Assembly: GCA_947477565.1 (NCBI GenBank)
Contig: CANJUR010000054.1
Span: 1 to 33,383 of the forward strand
Reading direction: 5' to 3'
Source: Deltaproteobacteria bacterium
Lineage (GTDB): Bacteria > Myxococcota_A > Polyangia > Polyangiales > Ga0077539
Length of the DNA stretch: 33,383 nt
Shown: positions 1-10,628 of the stretch, piece after piece
How the letters are laid out: each line of letters starts with the position of its first letter
How positions within the stretch are numbered: the stretch's first letter is position 1
Notes under the pieces: model-generated
What the model was told of the DNA's origin: nothing
The model's input: only the letters and a program-made list of their open reading frames with translations
Databases searched by the model: none
Translations under genes and position numbers: made by a program

Positions 1-128
1 CGAGCCCCCACCCCCAGCCCCGCCCCCACAAGTGGGGGCAGGGTGCAGAAGTACCTACTGCAGAAGCGTTTTGTCGCTCCGAACTCCCTGCCCCCACTCG
101 TGGGGGCGGGGCCGGGGGTGGGGGCTCG
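1..128. repeat. Large GC-rich inverted repeat (43-bp arms)
   Basis: Bases 1-43 are the reverse complement of bases 86-128 with two mismatches, leaving a 42-base loop. The outer 30 bp of each arm is a G-rich/C-rich block; the inner 13 bp (31-43 and 86-98) is a perfect match. Both mismatches are C opposite A on the plus strand and so would be G-U pairs in a minus-strand transcript. The repeat starts at the window edge, so the arms may extend further left. There is no coding logic in the region and its function is unknown. Confidence 0.8.
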
Positions 129-205
129 ACGTGACTTCGTCCTTCGACTGGGGCGGACTTGGAGGCTTCGTGGGGGCGGGGCCGGGGGTGGGGGCTCGAC
201 GTGAC
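99..205 (+). repeat. Direct repeat of a G-quadruplex-prone 37-mer (2 copies, plus an inverted third)
   Basis: Bases 99-135 and 169-205 are identical over 37 bp, 70 bp apart. Each contains four runs of 5, 4, 5 and 5 G separated by only 1 or 2 bases (102-124 and 172-194), a very strong intramolecular G-quadruplex pattern on the plus strand. A third copy lies in inverted orientation at 1-30 and would form the structure on the minus strand. Bases 206-422 show no convincing gene or motif. These copies may be the end of a larger array outside the window. Confidence 0.8.
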
Positions 206-422
206 GGTAGGTTCACCTGGAAATCATGTGTTTCCGACGCGAATCCCGGATCCCTGTTTATGCTCGTGGAAAAGGGTTTGCGCCGCACGGTCGGCCCGGC
301 CCGGCCCGAGCCGACGGGCGACCCGGAGTTGCCACCGCCGCTGACCCCCAAGGAGGGCATCCCCTCATCTCGGTCGCAGGGGATTCGCCGCCGGGTGGGC
401 CCAACATGGACATGTAAACGCA

Positions 423-731
423 ATGGCGAACGACGAAACCCGCGGTGCCGTGGCAGTGTGCGCAATCCTGACGTCGAGCGCGCGACGGGTTCACAAGGTT
501 CACTACCCATCGACGGATCACATGGGAGGGGATTTCCTGCCGCGAGCGATCGCGGAGGTTCTGCGACCGCTGATCGCACGGTGGTTCAAGACGCAGAAAG
601 TGACGGCGTCTACCGGGGCGGATCAGTTTCTTTATTGGGTCGAAGGGGATCCGACGCGGAGGGGGGCCCTCTCCGCTCTCTCTGTCTACCAGTCCGCGCC
701 CACGCGCACCGTCGGCATCGGCGGCGCGTAG
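423..731 (+). CDS. Doubtful small hypothetical protein
   Basis: A 102-codon frame from ATG at 423. Roughly three quarters of its third positions are G or C, as expected for genes here, and the middle (about residues 40-75) reads like a plausible folded segment with Trp, Phe and Lys residues. Against it: no Shine-Dalgarno sequence precedes the ATG, its last 46 bases overlap the 3' end of the minus-strand amidase gene, and I recognise no family. It is listed because it is the only protein-like frame between the left edge and the amidase; it may equally be a gene remnant or chance. Confidence 0.25.
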   Translation: MANDETRGAVAVCAILTSSARRVHKVHYPSTDHMGGDFLPRAIAEVLRPLIARWFKTQKVTASTGADQFLYWVEGDPTRRGALSALSVYQSAPTRTVGIGGA

Positions 732-2110
732 CCCGCGCGTTCAAGCCCATATGCGGCGGCCAGGAGCGTCGCTTCGTCCCACGGGCGCGCCATCAACTGC
801 AGGCCGACGGGCAGCCGCGCGCCTTGCACCCCGACCGGCGCAGTCAGCGCCGGGAGCCCCGTGAGATTACCTAGAAAAGTAAACCGCACCAGGTCGTTGG
901 TGACCGCCTGGTCGGCCTCGCCCGCCCGTTCGGCCCGCGCACGCACCCGCGGTGCTGCGCTTGCTACGGTGGGCGTCGCGTAGAGGTCCACTTCGCCGAG
1001 CACTGCGGCCATCTGCAGGCGCAGTCGCCGACGCAGCACCTGGGCCTGCTGGTGATCGGCGGCGGAGATGTGGCTCCCGATGGCGAGCGCGAGGCGCACG
1101 TCGAGGGCCATCTTTTCGCGGTGCATCCGATACTCCCTGGCGTGCCCGCGCGCGGCCTCCACCGTCATGGTGACAAGCCCGATGGCGCCCGCGTGGCGTC
1201 CCATCGGGAGCGACACGTCCCGCAGCGTGGCGCCCTGCTTTTCCAGGGTTCGCAGCGCTTCGCGGCAGGTGAAGGCGATGGTCGGATCGGCGTCGGCCCA
1301 CTCGTTTGGATCGACCCCGATGCGTACGCCGGTGAGGTCGCGGGTGCGCGCGTGGTCGAGGGCGACGAGGTCGAGCGGGGGCGATCCCTTGCTTACCGGG
1401 CAGCGGCCGTCGTGGCCGCCGGTGATGCGCAGAAACTTCTCCATGGCCTCGACCGAGCGCGCGATGGGTCCGAGGTGTCCGACGGAGCCGTCGAGGTTGT
1501 CGTCGCCGGTGTTGGGGATGCGCCCGAAGGTGGGCTTGAGCCCCCAGACGCCGCAGAGGGAGGCGGGGATGCGCACCGATCCGCCCCCGTCGGAAGCCAC
1601 CGCGACGGGCACCGCGCCGAGGGCCACGGCGACAGCGCTGCCGGAGGAAGACCCCCCCGGGGCGCAGCGAGGATCGTGCGGGTTGCGCGGGGTGCGCGCC
1701 TCGTGGGGCGAGATGCCGGTGGCCCCGAGGCCAAGCTCGTGCTGCACGCTCTTGCCGACGACCACCGCGCCGGCGTCGCGCAGCCGGGCCACCGCCGTGG
1801 CGTCGCGCACAGCCGGAACTGCCGGTAAATACACCGTCCCCGCGCGCGTCGGGAGGCCGGCGACGTCCACTTCGTCTTTTACAACGATAGGTATGCCGTC
1901 GAAGTCCCCGAGGCTCTGGCCGGAGGCGAAGCGGGCGGTCGCGGCGTCGGCGGCGCGCCGGGCCTGATCGTCGTTGAAGTCGCGCACGGCGGCGTGGGCG
2001 GGCGTGCGGTTCGCGGCTTCGCGGAGTCCGTCGAGAACGCGGTCGAGGTGCTCCCGCGGGGTGAGTTCGCGGCGGACGAAGCGGCCGTGCAGGTCTTCGA
2101 GGGTGATCAA
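686..2110 (-). CDS. Amidase (amidase-signature family)
   Basis: A 474-residue amidase-signature hydrolase, predicted cytoplasmic, cleaving a C-N amide bond; the substrate cannot be told from sequence. The Ser-cisSer-Lys triad is visible: Lys78 in IVVKDEVD, cis-Ser154 in the GGSSSGSA glycine/serine loop, and nucleophile Ser178 in DGGGSVRIP. The 24-residue spacing between the serines is that of the family. Start: TTG at 2110, chosen because GGAG lies 9-10 bases upstream and because the TTG overlaps the stop of the upstream small gene (TTGA), implying translational coupling. It resembles GatA, but no gatB or gatC lies next to it, so a general amidase is likelier than a tRNA amidotransferase subunit. 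The family call is firm, the substrate unknown. Confidence 0.93.
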   Translation of the reverse strand: MITLEDLHGRFVRRELTPREHLDRVLDGLREAANRTPAHAAVRDFNDDQARRAADAATARFASGQSLGDFDGIPIVVKDEVDVAGLPTRAGTVYLPAVPAVRDATAVARLRDAGAVVVGKSVQHELGLGATGISPHEARTPRNPHDPRCAPGGSSSGSAVAVALGAVPVAVASDGGGSVRIPASLCGVWGLKPTFGRIPNTGDDNLDGSVGHLGPIARSVEAMEKFLRITGGHDGRCPVSKGSPPLDLVALDHARTRDLTGVRIGVDPNEWADADPTIAFTCREALRTLEKQGATLRDVSLPMGRHAGAIGLVTMTVEAARGHAREYRMHREKMALDVRLALAIGSHISAADHQQAQVLRRRLRLQMAAVLGEVDLYATPTVASAAPRVRARAERAGEADQAVTNDLVRFTFLGNLTGLPALTAPVGVQGARLPVGLQLMARPWDEATLLAAAYGLERAGYAPPMPTVRVGADW

Positions 2111-2304
2111 AGGGCGGACTCCGTCGGGCCGATCGGGCGCTGGTCGAGGCTGGCGTGGTCGCCGGGTTCTGCAGGCAACGCGAGCGCCCGGGCGATGCCT
2201 GCCTCTGCAAAGAGGAGCCGCAGGACTCCGCGGGCGGTCAGCGGTGATTCCGCGGCGCGAACGAGCGCTCGAAGGGTGCGGTCATCGAGAGGGGGGCTTT
2301 GCAT
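2107..2304 (-). CDS. Small hypothetical protein coupled to amidase
   Basis: A 65-residue protein starting with MQSPPLDDRTLRALV, with an amphipathic helical first half rich in Leu, Arg and Ala and a polar tail. The frame is open further upstream to 2547, but that extension is Pro/Arg-rich low-complexity sequence running into the divergent lipoprotein gene, so the internal ATG at 2304 is preferred. The stop overlaps the TTG start of the amidase by three bases, so the two are probably co-translated. I recognise no family; it does not show obvious GatC features. It could be a small partner or regulator of the amidase, but that is inference from position only. Confidence 0.55.
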   Translation of the reverse strand: MQSPPLDDRTLRALVRAAESPLTARGVLRLLFAEAGIARALALPAEPGDHASLDQRPIGPTESAL

Positions 2305-2405
2305 GGCGGCCCACCATACGAACCGCGGACCCGGCTGGGAAGCCACTCCGTTTTCGTTTCCCGGGAGGGGTTCGCGACGGGCCCGAGGTCGTGCAAGATG
2401 CGCCG

Positions 2406-5360
<2,955 letters not shown>

Positions 5361-5384
5361 TTCTGGCGTCGCCTGGCGCGCATT

Positions 5385-5417
5385 CGACGGCGGGGGCGCG
5401 GGAGCCCCCTTTCGTCG
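5385..5417 (+). terminator. Hairpin terminator after the Cys-rich lipoprotein gene
   Basis: GGGGGC (5392-5397) pairs with GCCCCC (5404-5409) around a 6-base loop, and an outer CGACG (5385-5389) pairs with CGTCG (5413-5417). TTT follows the inner stem. It begins 25 bases after the stop codon at 5360 and separates this gene from the acyl-CoA synthetase gene. Confidence 0.5.
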
Positions 5418-5469
5418 GCGTCGATGGATGCACTAGGTTCCCGCGGGCTTTTGTCCTGGAGGACTGTCG

Positions 5470-7278
5470 ATGTCGAAGTTCGATACGTTGGTGGATATCT
5501 ACTCCGAGAGCACGAAGCGCTTCGTGCAGTCGCCGCTGTTCGGTGAGAAGCGCGACGGCGAGTGGCGCTGGATGACCTACGGGGCCTTCAAGGAGAAGGT
5601 CGATAACCTCCGCGGCGGCTTGAGCGGCCTCGGGGTGAAGGCTGGCGACCGCGTCGCGGTGATCTCCAACAACCGCGCCGAGTGGGCCATCGGCGCGTAC
5701 GCGACGTACACGCTCGGGGCGGCATACGTGCCCATGTATGAGTCGCAGCACGACTCGGAGTGGGCGTACATCCTCAACGACTGCGGCGCGGAGATCTGCT
5801 TCGTCCCGAGCGAGAAGATCAAGGCGCGAGTGTTGGCGGTTCGCGGTGAATGCCCGTCGCTGAAGCACGTGATCAGCTTCACTGGCGGCGAGACCGAGAG
5901 CGACACGTTTGCGGCGCTGATGCGGCGCGGCGCGGAGACCCCGGCTCCGCTGGTGAAGCCGGTGAAGGGCGACCTCGCGGGGCTCATCTATACGTCGGGC
6001 ACCACGGGCAAGCCGAAGGGCGTGAAGCTCTCGCACTCCAACATGGCCAACAACGTGAGCTCGATGCACGAGATGCTCGCCATCGGTCCGGGTGATCGCT
6101 CGCTGTCGTTTCTCCCGTGGGCGCACTCCTTCGGGCAGGTGGTCGAGCTGCACGGGTTGTTCTCCATGGGCGCGTCGCTGGCGATCGCGGAGAGCGTCGA
6201 GAAGCTCCTCGCAAACATGGCGGAGATCGGGCCGTCGCTGGTCTTCTCGGTGCCGCGCGTATTCAACAAGCTGTACGCGGGTCTCAACAAGAAGATGGAG
6301 GCGATGCCGCCGCTGCGGCGCAAGCTTCTCAACGCGGCGATGGCCAACGCTGCGGCGCGGCGCGCGCTCAACGACAACGGCAAGAGATCGGCGTTCGTTG
6401 AGCTCAAGCACAAGCTCTTCGACGCGGTGGTTCTGTCGAAGGTTCGGGGTGCGTTCTTCGGTCCCAACTTGAAGTATGCGTTCTCCGGTGGCGCGGCGAT
6501 CTCGCGGGAGGTCGCGGAGTTCATCGACAACATCGGGGTGACTGTTTACGAGGGCTACGGGCTCACGGAGACCTCCCCCATCGCGACGTGCAACTCGCCG
6601 AACGGGAGGCGCATCGGGAGCGTGGGCAAGCCGATTCCGGGAACCCGCATTGGCATCGACAAGGAGGCCGCGATCGACCCGCTGCACGGCGAGGTCATCT
6701 GCTACGGGCACAACGTGATGCAGGGGTATTACAACCTGCCCGAGGAGAACGAGAAGGTCTTCACTTCGGACGGCGGGTTCCGTACGGGCGACATGGGCTA
6801 CGTCGACGCCGACGGGTTTCTCTTCATCACCGGGCGCATCAAGGAGCAGTACAAGCTGGAGAACGGCAAGTACGTGGTGCCGGTGCCCATCGAGGAGGCG
6901 ATGAAGCTGTCGCCGTGGGTGATCAACGTGATGGTCCACGGGGCCAACCGCCCGTACAACGTGGCGATCGTCGTGCCCGACCTGGAGAAGCTAAAGGCCT
7001 GGGCGACGGAGAAGGGCCTCCCGACCGATCCGCTGCCGGCGCTGCTCCAGCACGCGGACGTGATGACGTTCTATCGCGACGAGATCGCGAAGCAGACGCG
7101 CGAGATCAAGGGCTACGAGCGGGTGCGCAACTTCGTTCTGGTGGCCGAAGACTTCACCATCGACAACGACCTGCTCACCCCGAAGATGTCGCTCAAGCGG
7201 CGCAACGTGGTGAACCGCTACGAGTCCACCATCAACTCGCTCTACGAGGGCGCGCTGCCCGTGACCGCGGGCGACTGA
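5470..7278 (+). CDS. Long-chain acyl-CoA synthetase (AMP-forming)
   Basis: A 602-residue ANL-superfamily adenylating enzyme that activates a fatty acid with ATP and CoA to acyl-CoA, feeding beta-oxidation or lipid synthesis. Visible motifs: P-loop-like A3 motif IYTSGTTGKPKGV (about 173-185), A5 motif GYGLTETSP (about 360), the ATP-ribose Asp in FRTGDMGYVDADGFLF, and a C-terminal PKMSLKRRN carrying the A10-type lysine. The length and the KEQYKLENGKYV phrase after GRI fit the long-chain (FadD15/ACSL-like) branch rather than acetyl-CoA synthetase. ATG at 5470 has a GGAGG about 9 bases upstream. It stands alone behind a terminator; the following glycosyltransferase gene begins 90 bases downstream. 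Chain-length preference cannot be read from the sequence. Confidence 0.95.
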   Translation: MSKFDTLVDIYSESTKRFVQSPLFGEKRDGEWRWMTYGAFKEKVDNLRGGLSGLGVKAGDRVAVISNNRAEWAIGAYATYTLGAAYVPMYESQHDSEWAYILNDCGAEICFVPSEKIKARVLAVRGECPSLKHVISFTGGETESDTFAALMRRGAETPAPLVKPVKGDLAGLIYTSGTTGKPKGVKLSHSNMANNVSSMHEMLAIGPGDRSLSFLPWAHSFGQVVELHGLFSMGASLAIAESVEKLLANMAEIGPSLVFSVPRVFNKLYAGLNKKMEAMPPLRRKLLNAAMANAAARRALNDNGKRSAFVELKHKLFDAVVLSKVRGAFFGPNLKYAFSGGAAISREVAEFIDNIGVTVYEGYGLTETSPIATCNSPNGRRIGSVGKPIPGTRIGIDKEAAIDPLHGEVICYGHNVMQGYYNLPEENEKVFTSDGGFRTGDMGYVDADGFLFITGRIKEQYKLENGKYVVPVPIEEAMKLSPWVINVMVHGANRPYNVAIVVPDLEKLKAWATEKGLPTDPLPALLQHADVMTFYRDEIAKQTREIKGYERVRNFVLVAEDFTIDNDLLTPKMSLKRRNVVNRYESTINSLYEGALPVTAGD

Positions 7279-7368
7279 GCCCGTCACCGCCGGTCGGTCC
7301 CTGCCTCGCGCTCACGTCCCTCCCCCGTACGATTGCACCGCTTGCGGCCCTCCCCTCCCGGGCGGTAG

Positions 7369-8154
7369 ATGCCTCCCATCGTGCTGCTCGGCCAACGGCT
7401 CGCCGTGGTGATTCCTGCGTTCAACACCGGGGCGCGTGTGCGCCGGGTGGTCGATACGCTGCCGTCCTTCGTCGATCTGGCGGTAGTGGTCGACGACGCC
7501 AGCACCGACGACACCTGGGAGATTCTTACCAGCCTCGGTAAGCCCGCGGTGGTGGTTCTGTGCCACTCGGAGAACCGCGGCGTCGGCGGCGCTCTCGCGA
7601 CGGGATACCGCGAGGCCATCGCCCGCGGGGCCGACCTCGTGGCCGTGATGGCGGGCGACGCGCAGATGGACCCGGCGGACCTCGCGGCCCTCGCCGCTCC
7701 GGTGGCTGAGGGGAGGGCGGAGTACGCGAAGGGCAACCGGCTCCGGCACCCGGACTGCGCGCGGGTGATGCCGTCGGTGCGCTATGTCGGCAACCGGGTG
7801 CTGTCGTCGCTGACGCGGCTCGCTACGGGACTACGGCACGTGGGCGACTCGCAGTGCGGGTACACGGTGATCTCTGCGCGGGCGCTGCGCTCGCTCGAAC
7901 TCGACGGGCTCTGGCGGCGGTACGGGTACCCCAATCACTTGTTGGGGGCGCTGGCGCTGCAGCGGCGGCAGGTGGTCGATGTGGTGGTGCGCCCCGTCTA
8001 CGCGGGCGAGGCGAGCGGGGTGCGGTGGCGGGACGCAGTGGTGGTGATTCCGCGCATCTTGCTGGCGGTTGCGTTGGCGCGGCATGCGGGGCGCGCGCGG
8101 GTGTCGTGGCTGGGCCTGCCGGGGTCGACCGCGCTGAAACGAGCAGGAGAATAG
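7369..8154 (+). CDS. Family 2 glycosyltransferase
   Basis: A 261-residue GT-A-fold glycosyltransferase of the dolichyl-phosphate-mannose-synthase-like type, transferring sugar from a nucleotide-sugar to a lipid or polysaccharide acceptor. Seen: N-terminal VVIPAFN (residues 13-19), VVDDASTDDTW (40-50), the metal/sugar-binding AGDAQMDP (95-102) and DSQCGY (160-165), all in the usual order. A hydrophobic stretch near 223-237 may anchor the C-terminus at the membrane, but there are no clear paired TM helices as in full DPM-like flippase fusions. Its TAG stop directly abuts the ATG of the bactofilin gene, so the two are an operon. Acceptor and sugar are unknown; an envelope-polysaccharide role is inferred from the neighbour. 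Confidence 0.9.
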   Translation: MPPIVLLGQRLAVVIPAFNTGARVRRVVDTLPSFVDLAVVVDDASTDDTWEILTSLGKPAVVVLCHSENRGVGGALATGYREAIARGADLVAVMAGDAQMDPADLAALAAPVAEGRAEYAKGNRLRHPDCARVMPSVRYVGNRVLSSLTRLATGLRHVGDSQCGYTVISARALRSLELDGLWRRYGYPNHLLGALALQRRQVVDVVVRPVYAGEASGVRWRDAVVVIPRILLAVALARHAGRARVSWLGLPGSTALKRAGE

Positions 8155-8550
8155 ATGAGCGAAGACGAGGAGACGGGCGGGGCGGAGCTGAGCGCGCGGG
8201 CGATCGCGGCGACGACGGGCGAACTCAACGCACTGCTGGGGCGGGGCACGCGCTTCGAGGGGAAGCTCACCTTCGAGGGGAGGGTACGGATCGACGGGCA
8301 CTTCGTGGGTGAGGTGTTCAGCGACGGGGTGCTGGTGGTGGGCGAGGAGGCCGTACTGACGGTCACGGCCCTGGAGGTGGGCACCCTCATCGTTCGCGGC
8401 GGAACCATCCACGGGGACATCACTGCGCGTGCGGTCGTCGAGGTGTACGCGCCGTCCACGGTGCTCGGAAACATCTCTTCCCCCGAGGTATTCATCGACA
8501 AGGGCGTGCGCTTTGAGGGCGGGGTAAAGATGCCCACGCCCGAACATTGA
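8155..8550 (+). CDS. Bactofilin (polymer-forming cytoskeletal protein)
   Basis: A 131-residue bactofilin-family protein. The core (about residues 25-128) is a right-handed beta-helix of short hydrophobic strands: GTRFEGKLTFEGRVRIDGHF, then GEVFSDGVLVVGEEA, GTLIVRGGTIHGDI, and a C-terminal VFIDKGVRFEGGVKM. Polar tails flank it, as usual. Bactofilins polymerise without nucleotide into filaments that place peptidoglycan-modifying or polysaccharide enzymes and shape the cell. AGGAG 8 bases upstream, within the end of the glycosyltransferase gene, supports ATG 8155. The adjacency suggests coupled expression; which of the multiple myxobacterial bactofilins it corresponds to cannot be told. Confidence 0.92.
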   Translation: MSEDEETGGAELSARAIAATTGELNALLGRGTRFEGKLTFEGRVRIDGHFVGEVFSDGVLVVGEEAVLTVTALEVGTLIVRGGTIHGDITARAVVEVYAPSTVLGNISSPEVFIDKGVRFEGGVKMPTPEH

Positions 8551-8585
8551 ATCCCCGCCCCCTTTCCCCTCGTTGGACCGTGTTG

Positions 8586-9302
8586 ATGAACCGAACTTCC
8601 TTGATGTCCACCGTCGCCGTCGTCGCGGGCATGTCGTTGTCCGTCGCAGCGGTCGTCCCTGGTCCTCGCGGCGCGCACGCGCAAACGCTACCCGACGCCT
8701 CCGTCGCACCCCTCGCGAACCCTCTCCCCACGGATGCGGGCGTCGCGCCGATCGCCGACGCTGCGGCGTCTTCCGCAGCGGTCGATGGCGCAGTCCGGGA
8801 GACCGTGTTTGCGACCTCCGAGGAGGTGCCTGGGCTCTCCGTTCGCCGCGGGCGCTCGGAAACCGTCATCGATGCACCGATGGAGGTCGTGGCCCGCGCC
8901 GTCACCGACTTCTCTACCTACGAAACCATCATGCCCCACGTGCGCGAAGTGCGTGTGGTGCACCGCAACCACGCCGACACGGACGTGTACATGCAGGTGC
9001 CGCTGCGTGGATCCCTCGGGGCGGTGTGGGCACTGGTGCGGGTGAACGTGCGCCGCACGCCCGGACGTCTCGAACTGGTGGGTCACGCCATCGACGGCAA
9101 CATGGAGCGCTTCGAGAGCACGACCATTCTTGAGCGCCTCCCTGGGCCGACGCCGCGCACCCGGGTGACGTTCACTCTCCTGGCGCTTCCGCGGCTGCCG
9201 TTTCCTTCTTCCGTGTTCTCCCGGGAGATGCTCGACGCGGCCCGCACCGTCGCCACCAACCTCCGCAACCGCATCGCCCGGACCCTCGCCGACGGCGGCT
9301 GA
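8586..9302 (+). CDS. Exported SRPBCC/cyclase-like protein
   Basis: A 238-residue protein with a Sec signal peptide (MNRTSLMSTVAVVAGMSLS, cleavage probably after AHA) followed by an Ala/Asp-rich linker to about residue 70, then a START/SRPBCC (polyketide cyclase/dehydrase-type) domain: ETVIDAPMEVVARAVTDFST, IMPHVREVRVV, and a C-terminal helix LDAARTVATNLRNRI. These domains bind lipids or other hydrophobic ligands. A TTG at 8547 would lengthen the protein by 13 residues and spoil the signal peptide, so ATG 8586 is chosen, although no strong ribosome-binding site is present. It lies 35 bases after the bactofilin gene, probably in the same operon. A periplasmic lipid-handling role is inference. 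Confidence 0.8.
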   Translation: MNRTSLMSTVAVVAGMSLSVAAVVPGPRGAHAQTLPDASVAPLANPLPTDAGVAPIADAAASSAAVDGAVRETVFATSEEVPGLSVRRGRSETVIDAPMEVVARAVTDFSTYETIMPHVREVRVVHRNHADTDVYMQVPLRGSLGAVWALVRVNVRRTPGRLELVGHAIDGNMERFESTTILERLPGPTPRTRVTFTLLALPRLPFPSSVFSREMLDAARTVATNLRNRIARTLADGG

Positions 9303-9348
9303 GAAACGCGTCCCGGCCGACGGGGAGCCCGTGCCACCGACACCTGCC

Positions 9349-9378
9349 TTGACCCTCGCGAAGTTGGGGTGATAAGAG
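9349..9378 (+). promoter_or_regulatory. Candidate sigma70-type promoter for the ATP synthase genes
   Basis: TTGACC (9349-9354) is followed after 16 bases by GATAAG (9371-9376), or after 18 bases by TAAGAG (9373-9378). It lies 47 bases after the previous stop and about 90 bases before the first atp start, in otherwise GC-rich DNA. Confidence 0.4.
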
Positions 9379-9431
9379 CCGCGCGACCTCCGCCTGGGGG
9401 GCAAAAGCACCTCGCGTCGTTTCCCTCCATT

Positions 9432-9457
9432 CCTGCGGGATCGACGGCCATCGCAGG
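9432..9457 (+). promoter_or_regulatory. Possible hairpin overlapping the first atp ribosome-binding site
   Basis: CCTGCG (9432-9437) can pair with CGCAGG (9452-9457), and the 3' arm includes part of the AGGAG Shine-Dalgarno at 9455-9459, six bases before ATG 9466. If it forms in mRNA it could restrict translation of the first subunit. Stem of only six pairs with a 14-base loop, so the call is weak. Confidence 0.25.
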
Positions 9458-9465
9458 AGCCGCGC

Positions 9466-9939
9466 ATGCCGAACGTCTTCGCTCTGCTCGTCGCCAACGA
9501 ACGACCGCTCATCAACATCGACGTCACGCTCCTGCTCAACCTGGGCGTGTGGTTGGTTCTGTTTTTCTTCCTTCGGGCCACGCTGTGGAAGCCCATGCTG
9601 GCTCTCATCGACGCCCGCGAGGCGGGCACCGCAGGCGCTCGCGAAGAGGCCGCTCGGCTCGGCGCCGAGGCGAAGACCCTCCGCGCATCACTCGACGAGC
9701 AACTCTCCGCCGCGCGTGCGTCTGCCGCGAAGGCTCGCGAGGCTCTTCGGGCCGAAGGGGCGCGCACCGAGGTCGAGCTGCTCGGGAAGGCGCGCGAAGA
9801 GGTCAACGCGGCCGTGGAGAAGCAGCGTGCGGACATCGCCGCGCAGCGGGCGAAGCTGCACAGCGAGGTGATGGCGCTGGTTCCTGAACTGGCGCGCGGC
9901 ATCGCAGCCAGGGTGCTGCGTCGTGAGGTGCAGTTGTGA
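9466..9939 (+). CDS. atpF: F-type ATP synthase subunit b' (short b-type stator)
   Basis: A 157-residue b-type subunit: one N-terminal TM helix (about 19-38, LLLNLGVWLVLFFFLRA) followed by a long Ala/Arg/Glu-rich coiled coil (about 45-157). In F1Fo-ATP synthase the b dimer is the peripheral stalk holding alpha3beta3 against Fo. It is followed by a second b gene, so the stalk is probably a b/b' heterodimer, as in many deltaproteobacteria-like lineages and phototrophs. Start ATG 9466 has AGGAG six bases upstream. The stop overlaps the next GTG start (GTGA), indicating translational coupling. Which copy is formally b and which b' is arbitrary from sequence alone. Confidence 0.88.
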   Translation: MPNVFALLVANERPLINIDVTLLLNLGVWLVLFFFLRATLWKPMLALIDAREAGTAGAREEAARLGAEAKTLRASLDEQLSAARASAAKAREALRAEGARTEVELLGKAREEVNAAVEKQRADIAAQRAKLHSEVMALVPELARGIAARVLRREVQL

Positions 9940-10628
9940 AGCGCTGGTTCGGAGTGATGCTGCTGGCAGCGGCGATGGCGATGGGCACCGCGGCCTTCGC
10001 GCAGGAGCACGGACACGAGAGCGGACACGAGCACGGACACGAGGGCGGCTTCCACATGCCCCCCGCGATCAACTGGATCGGCGTCGGCGGCGAGGTGGTT
10101 CACACCGTGGACGGCCACGAGGTGCGCTCTCCGCGCCCGCCGCCCTTCGTCGGGCCGATCGTCAACTTCGCGATCTTGCTGGTGCTCGGCTACATGGCCC
10201 TGACGCGTTCGATCAACCCGTCGCTCCAGGCGCGTCGCGCGTCTGTGGAGAGCGAGATCGCCGAGTCGAAGCGACTCCACGACGAGGCTCACGCGCTGCA
10301 CGCAGAGATGACTGCGAAGCTCGCCTCCCTCGACGCGGAGATCGCTACGCTGAAGACGCAGTTCACCGCTGCGGGCGAGGCAGAGCGCGATCGCATCGTG
10401 GCCGAGGCGCACGCCCGCGTGGAGCGCATGCGCGCAGACGGCCTGGCGACCATCGATCAGGAGTTGAAGAATCTGCGCGAAGATCTTCGTCGTGAGGCAA
10501 TCACCGCGGCGACGACGGCGGCCGAGGCGACGGTGCGAACGAGCATCGGCGCAGAGGACCAGCGCAGGCTTGCGGACGAGTACCTTGCGGGCCTCGAAGC
10601 GTCGGGTACGGAAGGAGCGAGGGCGTGA
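9936..10628 (+). CDS. atpF: F-type ATP synthase subunit b with signal peptide and His-rich segment
   Basis: A 230-residue b subunit, longer than the usual 155-170. Residues 1-22 look like a cleavable signal peptide (AFA/QE); residues 24-40 are a His/Glu/Gly-rich run with eight or so histidines; then PPAINWIG, a TM helix at about 72-89 (FVGPIVNFAILLVLGYMAL), and a coiled coil to the end. Some deltaproteobacterial b subunits also carry an N-terminal signal-like helix; the His-rich stretch would lie on the periplasmic side and could bind metal, which is inference. GTG start within a 4-bp overlap with the preceding gene; its own stop overlaps the GTG of the delta gene in the same way. Confidence 0.88.
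   Translation: MKRWFGVMLLAAAMAMGTAAFAQEHGHESGHEHGHEGGFHMPPAINWIGVGGEVVHTVDGHEVRSPRPPPFVGPIVNFAILLVLGYMALTRSINPSLQARRASVESEIAESKRLHDEAHALHAEMTAKLASLDAEIATLKTQFTAAGEAERDRIVAEAHARVERMRADGLATIDQELKNLREDLRREAITAATTAAEATVRTSIGAEDQRRLADEYLAGLEASGTEGARA

Noticed and set aside
32..874. Long plus-strand open frame across the left-edge repeats
   Set aside because: It consists of Arg/Gly/Pro low-complexity translated from GC-rich repeats, includes the G-rich direct repeat, and runs antisense into the amidase gene; no start signal.
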